Shown piece after piece: positions 1 through 7,400 of a stretch of DNA of 23,131 nucleotides. Each line of letters opens with the position of its first letter. Within the stretch, counting starts at the first letter, position 1. A program made the position numbers and the translations under genes. Under the pieces are notes generated by a model that saw only the letters and a program-made list of their open reading frames with translations, made no database searches and was not told the DNA's origin. Origin of the DNA: JBBQKP01 sp038326995 (GTDB lineage: Bacteria; Planctomycetota; Phycisphaerae; Tepidisphaerales; Tepidisphaeraceae); NCBI GenBank assembly GCA_038326995.1, contig JBBQKP010000031.1, positions 1 through 23,131 on the forward strand, read 5' to 3'.

Positions 1-1847
1 GTAAAATCCCACGAGAGTCTTGCCGCATCTCCCGCGGCCTCCACTTTGCCGATCACGGTGGCGGGAAATCCATTCCACGTCGCGGCCGCTGCGGCGTAGC
101 CTTCCAGAGACGTCGGCTGTGCGATTTGAAGCGGAATGCGCGTCTCCGTTCCATAGGCACGGACAATCACCTCGCCACTTCCGCCTTGCTGACCCGCAAC
201 AACCATGAGCGCTCCAGCGCGCGCGAGCGGGCCGATGACCTCAGTCCTGATCTGCTTCGGGTCGATTGTCAGCGGATTCCCGTAGCCGTCGAGGCCGATG
301 ACGCTGAGCAGTTGCGAACTTCCGGGCATCATTTCAAGGCGCGACGGTTCGACCTCGAGCGTCGTTGGTGCGTCGACGACTTCGATCGCGATGTCGCGCG
401 AAACTGCACCGGCCGACGCGCGGACGCTGAACTTCCCGGCCGACTTTGGTGTAACGGTCGTGCCTGAAATCGACGCGAGCGTTTCATCTGCGGCGAGCGA
501 GATCAGCGCATCCGTGACGGGGTTGAGTCGCGCGTCGGCCAGTCGCATGTTGAATTGCAGTGCTGCACCGCGCACGACGCGGAGTGGTTCAGACTGCTGC
601 AGAATGATTTGCGACGCCTCGCCGACTCCGCCGAGCGACACGAGAGCGAGGCCGTTGGGGTTGGGTCTTTCGCGTCCGTCGCTGGGCCAGTTGACGACCT
701 TGCCTCGCACCCACATCGTCGTGCTGCCGCCGCCGTCGAGGTTGATGGCGTTGGTCGCGCCAGTGGAGTTAATAAACTCTGCGAGCTCGAGAAGCGTCAT
801 GCCGCGGCTGTGTCCGGGCGAGCGTCCATCGACCGTGATGAGCATGATCTGTTTGTCGTCGAATGCGACGGCGCTTCGCGGGTGCAGATCCTTGTCGGCG
901 CCTTGAACGATTTTGCCGTCTCGAATCAGGATCGGCCCGCCGCCGATGAGTTGGTCGATCATCTTTTCGGCCATCGGGTGACCGCCATCAGATTTTGCCT
1001 GCATGTTTTTGACGATCGTGCTAAGCTTGATGGTTTGTCCGGGCTTGTACGCTCGGAAGGTCGTCGCGAGTTTGGGGCCGACGGCCAGGACGAGCGTGCC
1101 GGGCGCGATGTCGCGGTTGCCCGTTTCCGTGGCGTCGATGATCTGCAATTCGAGTTGCTGATTCTCTTCTAGCTTGCCGTCAAATTTAAACGCGATTTCG
1201 AGCGTGCCCTTGTCGGTGTTTGTGGTTTTCCCCCAACGCGGCGAATAGAGCGCCAGCGGATTCATCGAATCATTCGCGGCGCTCATCGGCCGATTGAGCA
1301 CGGGCACATCGATCGGCCTGCCTCCGGTAGGCGGCGTTAAAGAGAGGTCAATATCGATGTTGCCAATGACGGGCGTGTTGTCCTTGTCGAGCACGGCAAA
1401 AGTCGCTCGCCCGTCGACGAAGCGAAAGAGTTCGTCGTTGACCATCATCCCGCCGCTGGTCGTGCCGGTGAATGTTCCGGTCATCGAAAAAAAATCGCCG
1501 TTGATCGCGGCGACTGCGACTTGCTCGGAATTCGTCAGTGCGTTCGCCTGCTCGCTGACGGTCGATCTGCCGCGAGCGATGGGCCCGATCGTTGCGTCTG
1601 CGTTGGCGGTGGTGACGAGCTTGAGATTGTTTTGACTTCGATCGAACACGACGCCGTAAATCGCCAGCGGGCCCGATGGCGCGAGAGGCCGATGAATTTC
1701 AAACGCGACGGCACCGGGATGAATCGCGACGATGCGGGCATCCTTGGGCAGGTCGATCGCCAGCGTTTGGCGAGCAATAGACAAACACGTCAGCGTCGTG
1801 AGAACCAGCGTGGTCGAGTTTAGCTTCGTCATTTTCGGCGTCGTCAT
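1..1847 (-). CDS. Secreted phosphodiester glycosidase family protein (NAGPA-like), 3' end cut by window
   Basis: I translated this frame by hand: it is open from the ATG at 1847 to base 1, giving 615 codons with no stop, so the C-terminus lies outside the window. Residues 6-30 (MTKLNSTTLVLTTLTCLSIA...) look like a signal peptide; an inner ATG at 1832 would make a more typical one. The catalytic domain is recognisable from AINGDFFS (115-121), GGGPILIRDGK (302-312), HPRSAVAFDD (322-331), VDGRSPGHSRGM (339-350) and INLDGGGSTTMWV (368-380), the signature of phosphodiester glycosidases related to the mammalian 'uncovering enzyme'. Residues about 415-490 and 495-577 look like two bacterial Ig-like repeats. 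The final visible residues (ARLSWDFT) resemble the start of a further, probably carbohydrate-binding, beta domain; that last point is inference. Bacterial substrates are mostly unknown, probably extracellular glycans or glycoconjugates. It is the last visible gene of the minus-strand run that starts at secA, 43 bases after its neighbour. Confidence 0.88.
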   Translation of the reverse strand, partial: MTTPKMTKLNSTTLVLTTLTCLSIARQTLAIDLPKDARIVAIHPGAVAFEIHRPLAPSGPLAIYGVVFDRSQNNLKLVTTANADATIGPIARGRSTVSEQANALTNSEQVAVAAINGDFFSMTGTFTGTTSGGMMVNDELFRFVDGRATFAVLDKDNTPVIGNIDIDLSLTPPTGGRPIDVPVLNRPMSAANDSMNPLALYSPRWGKTTNTDKGTLEIAFKFDGKLEENQQLELQIIDATETGNRDIAPGTLVLAVGPKLATTFRAYKPGQTIKLSTIVKNMQAKSDGGHPMAEKMIDQLIGGGPILIRDGKIVQGADKDLHPRSAVAFDDKQIMLITVDGRSPGHSRGMTLLELAEFINSTGATNAINLDGGGSTTMWVRGKVVNWPSDGRERPNPNGLALVSLGGVGEASQIILQQSEPLRVVRGAALQFNMRLADARLNPVTDALISLAADETLASISGTTVTPKSAGKFSVRASAGAVSRDIAIEVVDAPTTLEVEPSRLEMMPGSSQLLSVIGLDGYGNPLTIDPKQIRTEVIGPLARAGALMVVAGQQGGSGEVIVRAYGTETRIPLQIAQPTSLEGYAAAAATWNGFPATVIGKVEAAGDAARLSWDF

Positions 1848-1890
1848 TGCGACAAAGTATAGCCGATTCGGGCCGATGGAAGTGTGCAAA

Positions 1891-2484
1891 CTAGATCGCC
1901 ACATCCAGCCGCGGCGAGTAGTCGAAGACTTCGGTGGTGTACCTCTCGACGGGGTCAAAATTATCGCGACCCAGCAGGCCGCGAATGACGTCGTAGTCGG
2001 CCCCGCCGCGAATGAAGTCGTTGCCCGCGTCGCCCTGAATCGTGTCTGACCCGCCTTGGCCAAAAAGGCGATCATCGCCTTCGCCGCCGAAGATCAGATC
2101 GCGCCCATTGCCCGCGCGAAGCGTGTCGTTCGCGTCTTCGCCCAAGAGTGTATCGTCGCCCGATCCGGTGACGATAGAGTCGCGCCCGGCCTGACCGTTG
2201 ATGTTCTGAGGCAGGCTGATGGCGGCCGCGCTGTACACGTCGTTCCCTCTGCCCAGCGATGCGGTGATGCGACGAACAAGCGACCGGGAGATCGTCAGCA
2301 CCTCGCCGAATGCGCTGATGCGGATTGTCTGTCGTGAAGGCGCGGTGACGGTAATCGTGTCGGCGAGATTTGAGCCGACGATAAAGAGCGTATTTTGCCG
2401 AATCGTAACTTGTCCGGACGAGCCGCCGGAAAGCAGCACACGTCGATCAAGTTGTTCAATGACGCATCTCGAATATCGGACCAT
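1891..2484 (-). CDS. LEPR-XLL domain protein with RTX-type calcium-binding repeats
   Basis: A 197-residue protein if the ATG at 2484 is used; a TTG at 2505 would add seven residues. The N-terminus carries IEQLDRRVLLSGG, a match to the LEPR-XLL signature found at the start of many planctomycete surface or secreted proteins, here without a normal hydrophobic signal peptide in front. The C-terminal half contains RTX nonapeptide-like repeats (GRDSIVTGSGDDTLLGED, GRDLIFGGEGDDRLFGQ, GSDTIQGDAGNDFIRGG), which in this family fold into a calcium-binding parallel beta roll, usually outside the cell. The middle, VTIRQNTLFIVGSNLADTI, is typical of the segment before such repeats. No enzymatic domain is visible. 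It starts 38 bases after the M28 peptidase stop and ends 43 bases before the phosphodiester glycosidase, so it is probably cotranscribed. Its role is unknown; export and calcium binding are family-based inference. Confidence 0.85.
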   Translation of the reverse strand: MVRYSRCVIEQLDRRVLLSGGSSGQVTIRQNTLFIVGSNLADTITVTAPSRQTIRISAFGEVLTISRSLVRRITASLGRGNDVYSAAAISLPQNINGQAGRDSIVTGSGDDTLLGEDANDTLRAGNGRDLIFGGEGDDRLFGQGGSDTIQGDAGNDFIRGGADYDVIRGLLGRDNFDPVERYTTEVFDYSPRLDVAI

Positions 2485-2522
2485 GCGATCCAGAGTAACG
2501 CGCAAGCAAGTCCCGCGGGTGA

Positions 2523-3680
2523 TTATTGGTCGGCAGGAGCATTAGTGGCGGTACTGGAAGGTTGGGCCTGTGCGGGTACTGCGGACTGTGTGGGTGACTG
2601 TGTGGGTGACTGCGTTGCTGGCTGAGTTGTCGCCTGAGTTGTTGGAGACAATGCAGGTGGCGACTGTGATATCTCGATCGTCGTCGCCAATACCAGCCGC
2701 GCGACGCGCTGCACCAGATCGGGCAAAACTTTTTCGCTCGTGTCCGTCACTTCGTGGTAGTCGATGTGGTCTTCGACGCTGAAGAGCACGCACGGCACTT
2801 TGCGGGCAATGAACGGACCCTGATCAGATCGGCGGAGCCACTCGGGGTGTGTGTCGAGCTTGATTCGCAAGCCTTGCGCGAGTGCGTCGTTGGTCTTGAG
2901 AATCGCATCCTTCAGGCCGCGTGCGTAAGCGGGGCCGTCGCAGAAAATCAGGTCCGGCTCGCCGCGGCTGATCATGTCCATGTTGAACATCGCATCGACC
3001 TTCGCGAGGTCGAACGGCGGCTGACCCGACAATGCTCGTGCGCCGCGCAGGCCGACCTCTTCGGCACTGAACCCGACGAAGACGATCGACGCATTGAGTT
3101 CGAGCTTTGCTTCGTTCATCGCGCGTGCGATGCCGATCACCGCGGCCACGCCCGAGGCATTGTCATCCGCGCCGGCAAAGACTGTTCGGCCTTCACGCGC
3201 CTTCGGATCGTCAGGCGACGACAAAACACCCAGGTGGTCGTAATGCGCGGTGATGAGAATCACGCGATCGGTCTTGCCTTTGCGAACGCCAACAACATTC
3301 GGCGAATAAACCTGCGGCTGGCCTGGTGCGGCGAGAGAGAAAAAGAATCCATCCCCGCCGTCCATCGCTACCAGTCCGGCCTGTTCGAATTGCTGTGCGA
3401 TCCATTTCGCGGCTTCAATTGCTTCGGGCGATTTACTGTGTCGGCCCTTGAACTTGTCGTCCGACAGAAACGCGACATCCGCCAACAACTTCGCACCCTG
3501 AATGGATTCAATCGCCTGCTGTGCTGGCAATCGATCGGGAACATTCTCCGCTGCGTTTGCGATGTGCTGTGCGAACGGAACGCAAGCCGCACACACGCAT
3601 ACGATCAGCAGTCCGAGAAGTCGCATTTGCTGATGAGTCGTGCGAGTGATGGCCTTATGCTTTGGCATTGATTGTCTCAT
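2523..3680 (-). CDS. M28 family zinc metallopeptidase (aminopeptidase-like), secreted
   Basis: A 385-residue protein with a hydrophobic signal segment (MRLLGLLIVCVCAACVPFA, from residue 19) and an M28 catalytic domain. Visible metal-site motifs are AHYDHLG (145-151), AGADDNASG (169-177), FSAEEVGLRG (204-213), FNMDMISR (232-239) and DYHEVTDT (307-314). Together they supply the His, bridging Asp, catalytic/ligand Glu pair, Asp and His expected of a two-zinc M28 enzyme. RRSDQGPF (283-290) is also typical. The enzyme should remove residues from the N-termini of peptides outside the cytoplasm. The last ~45 residues are a low-complexity Thr/Gln/Pro/Ser tail with repeated TQSP, encoded in part by 12-bp tandem repeats. 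The start is uncertain: ATG at 3680 (used here, overlapping the upstream esterase by 26 bases), 3668 or 3626; none has a good Shine-Dalgarno sequence. The 3626 start would put the signal peptide at the very N-terminus. Confidence 0.9.
   Translation of the reverse strand: MRQSMPKHKAITRTTHQQMRLLGLLIVCVCAACVPFAQHIANAAENVPDRLPAQQAIESIQGAKLLADVAFLSDDKFKGRHSKSPEAIEAAKWIAQQFEQAGLVAMDGGDGFFFSLAAPGQPQVYSPNVVGVRKGKTDRVILITAHYDHLGVLSSPDDPKAREGRTVFAGADDNASGVAAVIGIARAMNEAKLELNASIVFVGFSAEEVGLRGARALSGQPPFDLAKVDAMFNMDMISRGEPDLIFCDGPAYARGLKDAILKTNDALAQGLRIKLDTHPEWLRRSDQGPFIARKVPCVLFSVEDHIDYHEVTDTSEKVLPDLVQRVARLVLATTIEISQSPPALSPTTQATTQPATQSPTQSPTQSAVPAQAQPSSTATNAPADQ
2584..2613. repeat. Short 12-bp tandem repeat in the M28 peptidase tail
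   Basis: Two perfect copies of GACTGTGTGGGT (2584-2595 and 2596-2607) are followed by a partial third copy. They encode the repeated Ser-Pro-Thr-Gln units in the low-complexity C-terminal tail of the M28 peptidase. Because the unit is a multiple of three, copy-number change would alter tail length without a frameshift. Confidence 0.75.
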
Positions 3681-4419
3681 TCAAATGAAAGTCGATTGCG
3701 GCGCGGATGTGAACGTCCCAATAGTCCCAGTTGTGTGCGCCGGGAAACTCCCGGTAAGTATGAGTCAGCCCAAGGCGTTTGAGTTCTGCGGAGGCCTGTC
3801 GGTTCTGGTCGATCAGGAAGTCTTCCGTGCCACAATCGATGAGGATTCGTGGTCTGGGTTTGTTCGCAGGGAACGTCGCAGCCAGATGAAGCAGATCGTG
3901 GTCAGTGCCGACGGCGGAACTTCGGCCGAAGATTTGCGGGTACTCATGCGTGCCGAACAGGCTGCTGTCGCGCGGGGCCCCACGATTGGGATAGAGCAGC
4001 GCGCCGCTGTGGGAATGGACGGACTCGAAGTGTTCAGGAAAGCCGAGTCCCAGCCTCAGCGCGCCGTATCCGCCCATGGACAGTCCACCGACATGTCGGG
4101 CGCTTCGGTTCTTGTGCGCGGGGAAGAAGCGCTCTGTCGCGCCGACGACATCATTGACGATGTAATCGGCATATCGCGGCCCGTCGGTGTTGTTGGTGTA
4201 GAAGCCGCGAAAACCCTGGGGCATGACGACGATCAGCGGCTTACCCAGAAGGTAGTGCTCGATCCGCGTTCGGCGGAGCCAGATCGAATGGTCGTCCGAC
4301 AGCCCGTGTAAGAGATACAGCGTGTGGAACGGCCCGGTGCCCTGATCGGGCAACAGAACATTCGCACTGACGTGCATCCCCAACGTGGGAGAGAAAAATT
4401 GAAGCTGACAGAATGACAT
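3655..4419 (-). CDS. Esterase of the PF00756 (esterase D / antigen 85-like) family, alpha/beta hydrolase
   Basis: A 254-residue protein starting at the ATG at 4419 (MSFCQLQFFSPTLG). The frame stays open far upstream into secA, but that part is not protein-like. The fold is recognised from LYLLHGLSDDHSIWLRR (34-50), the nucleophile elbow GGLSMGGYGAL (Ser114), the acid region DCGTEDFL (Asp200) and PGAHNWDYW (His229), the usual order for this family. PRYADYIVNDV (81-91) is also typical. There is no signal peptide, so it is probably cytoplasmic unless exported by another route. Substrates in the family range from S-formylglutathione to acylated sugars and trehalose esters; the sequence does not decide between them. 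It lies 37 bases after the secA stop. A possible AAGGTG ribosome binding site lies rather far upstream (about 16 bases). Its stop overlaps the longest version of the M28 gene, suggesting translational coupling. Confidence 0.9.
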   Translation of the reverse strand: MSFCQLQFFSPTLGMHVSANVLLPDQGTGPFHTLYLLHGLSDDHSIWLRRTRIEHYLLGKPLIVVMPQGFRGFYTNNTDGPRYADYIVNDVVGATERFFPAHKNRSARHVGGLSMGGYGALRLGLGFPEHFESVHSHSGALLYPNRGAPRDSSLFGTHEYPQIFGRSSAVGTDHDLLHLAATFPANKPRPRILIDCGTEDFLIDQNRQASAELKRLGLTHTYREFPGAHNWDYWDVHIRAAIDFHLNETINAKA

Positions 4420-4456
4420 GTGCGTGAGGGCTACACACCTTGTTAAAGGAAGCGCG

Positions 4457-7400
4457 TTACCGCTGTCCGCTTCCGTCGCACGTGCCGTCGTCGCGATTCT
4501 TTCCGCAGCACTGCTTGTACTTTTTGCCCGTGCCTTGCGGGCAGGAGTCGTTTCGGCCGATCTTGGGTTGATCGCGTACGGAGGGCTTTGAGATGGTTTG
4601 CATCTCCGTGCCGCCAGATGTGCTGCCTGAAGTCGCGACCGCGGCCTCGGGAATGTCGCCGCTGGCGAGCACGTCCTGACCGATGTCGTACGACTCGCTC
4701 GCGGCGAACTGTTCACTCGTTCGGCCGTAGCTGCTTTTCTGCCTGACTTCGCCCTGCACGTACACGCGGAAAATCATTCCCGTCACCTTGTCGCGAATTC
4801 CCGCGAGCATCTCCTCGAAGAAGCGATATCCCTCACGTTTGAAGGCGATTCTCGGGTCCTTTTCCGCAAACGCCTGCAGTCCGATTCCGCCGCGCAGCAT
4901 GTCCATTGCGTAGAGATGGTCCTTCCAGCTCTGATCAAAAATCTGCAATAGAACGTACTGCTCGAGCTGAGTGAGTTCGTGCCGGTACACACTTCGCACG
5001 CGGCGAAGCAGGATGTCTCGCGTCGTGATTTGCGTATCGCCGTCCTGATCGACTTCGGTGGTGCCCTTGAGCGTCTGTGCGGTTCTGGGGTCGAGGTCCT
5101 TGGGGTCGAGCGCGCCGCCGAACCGCTCGCGCCAGCGCTGGGCGATCTGCATGTTGTTCGCGCTGCCGGTCGTGAGTTGATCGACTTCCTTCGCGATGGA
5201 CTCGGGCTTGAGTGCCTGTTCCTGCATCGCGAAAAATCGCGTCCGCAGTTCATCCAGCGGCTTGCTCTGAATCTCTTCCAGCGGAATTTCGATGTTGAAT
5301 TTCGATCGAACCCAGCCGCGAAAGTAGTCCGCGCCGTACGCATTGTCGGCCGAGGTCGCGCCCGGTCCAAAGCACATTGTCAGCGCCTGATCGACGGGAT
5401 ATTCCACCTCACGGCGCGCGTACGCATGACGTGCCTTGGTCTCGATGAGCTTGATGATCTCGCCGCGCGCCTTGGGAATATCGCGTGTCGGATCGGCGAT
5501 CAGCTCGGCGGGTTTCACGTCGATCTCGAATTTCTCACTAGCCCAGTTGCAGAGTTCGCGCACGGCGTATCCTGGTTCGATGAACTTTGTCAGCCCGCTC
5601 ACATCCTTGTCCTCGATGTTCTGGATCGCGGCGTTTCTGAGCATGTCTTCGAGCGTGTCCACGTCCATCTTGCGAAGCTGAGATTCAGAAACCTCGACTC
5701 CGAATCGGCTCTTTGCCCAGCGCGAAAGGTCCTTGACGTGCCACTGCGAATTGTCGCCGCGGTCTTCGCCGAGATATTCGTTGATGGTCTGCGCCAGGCT
5801 GGTGTCGACGTCGTTCTTGGCCGCACCTTTGATGAGGTCTTCGAGATCCTGAAGCGAGCGCATCCCCTTGAAATCGGCGGCCTCGAGAGAGGTCTCGAAT
5901 TCGGCACGCGACCACTCGGAAATATTCGCGGCGATGTAATCGCTCTCGACATATTTCTTCACCGCATCGTCAATGCTCTTGCCGATCATTTCCCAGACGA
6001 CTTTATCGACGTCGCGTCCTTCGAGCACACGCTGTCGCATGCCGTAAAAACCGCTTCGCTGGTGTTCATTCACTTCGTCGTAATCGAGCAGTTGTTTGCG
6101 CTGCAGGTAGTGTCGCTCTTCGACTTTTTTCTGCGCGCGTTCGATGCCTTTGGTGAGCATGGGCGACTCGATCGCCTCGCCGTATTGCATGCCGATCTTG
6201 CGGAAGATATTGACCGACCATTCGGGCATGAAGAGTTTGAGCAGGTCGTCTTCAAGGCTCGCGTAGAAGCGGGACGAACCGGCGTCTCCTTGCCTGCCGC
6301 TTCGGCCTCGTAGCTGGTTGTCAATTCGGCGTGAGGTGTGCCGCTCGGTGCCGATGACGTGCAGGCCGCCACTGGATTTGGGCGCGATTTTGCCTGTGAG
6401 CTGCAGGACTTCAGTGCGAGCATCGTCGTCTGGAATTTCAATCGTCTTGCCGGTGATGCGCTGCTTGAGCATAAAGACCGCGGGCGTTTTTTTATCGCCC
6501 GCTTTGGTCGAGACGTAGTCGAAGAATGAGTCGGGCGCGGGCTTGATGTCGGTTCCGCGGCCGGCCATGTTGGTGGCGATGGTCACGTTGCCCACGAGTT
6601 CGTTGTGGTTGTTGTTGTGCTGCTGACCCGCAAGCGCGACGATCTGCGCCTCGCGCTCGTGCATTCGGGCATTGAGCACCTCGTGCTTGATGCCATATTT
6701 TCCCTTCAGGAGTCGGCTGAGCATTTCACTCTTTTCGACACTGGTGGTTCCGACCAGAACGGGCCTGCCGACTTCGTGATAGGCCTTGATTTCTTCGATG
6801 ATCGCCTCCCACTTTTCCTGTGCGGTGCGGTACACGCGGTCTTGTCTGTCATCGCGTACGACCGTTCGGTTGGTAGGAATTTGAACGACTTCGAGCTTGT
6901 AGATCTTCTGAAATTCTTCTGCCTCTGTGTTCGCGGTGCCGGTCATGCCGGCGATCTGCTTGTAGAGCCTGAAGAAGTTTTGAAGTGTGATGGTCGCCAT
7001 CGTTTGCGACTCTTGTTTGATGGTGACGCGCTCCTTGGCTTCGACCGCCTGATGCAGGCCGTCGGACCATTGCCTGCCGACCATTTTTCGGCCCGTATAT
7101 TCGTCGACGATGACGACTTCCTGCTGATTGGTTTTGGGATTGAGTTCCACCACATAGTCGCGGTCGCGTTCGTAAATGACGTGCGCGCGGAGCGACTGCT
7201 CCATGAGGTGCGGCCAATCGACGTTATCGCCGACGTAAAAGCTGCCGACGCCGGCGAATTCCTGAGCGGCGGCGATGCCTTCGTGGGAGAGGTGGACGCT
7301 TTTCTTGTCCAGTTCGGTTTCGTAATACGCGGTGATGCCTTGCTTCCTTATGTCGATCTCTTCTAGACGTTTGGTCGCGGCATTGACTCGCGCGGTCGCG

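Noticed and set aside
126..1823. Several plus-strand open frames opposite the left-edge gene
   Set aside because: The minus strand is open for 615 codons and encodes a clear phosphodiester glycosidase; the plus-strand frames are fragmentary and overlap one another.
2754..3671. A 305-codon plus-strand open frame opposite the M28 peptidase
   Set aside because: The minus strand encodes all M28 metal-site motifs. The plus-strand translation is Arg/Val/Asp-rich without any family signature.
4420..4716. A 99-residue upstream extension of the esterase into secA
   Set aside because: It would overlap the SecA C-terminus in another frame. The Ser/Arg/Ala-rich translation is not esterase-like, and the family start matches MSFCQLQFFSPTLG.
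4979..6313. A 444-codon plus-strand open frame opposite secA
   Set aside because: It is antisense to a fully conserved SecA region. High GC at third codon positions opens such frames, and the translation has no recognisable domain.
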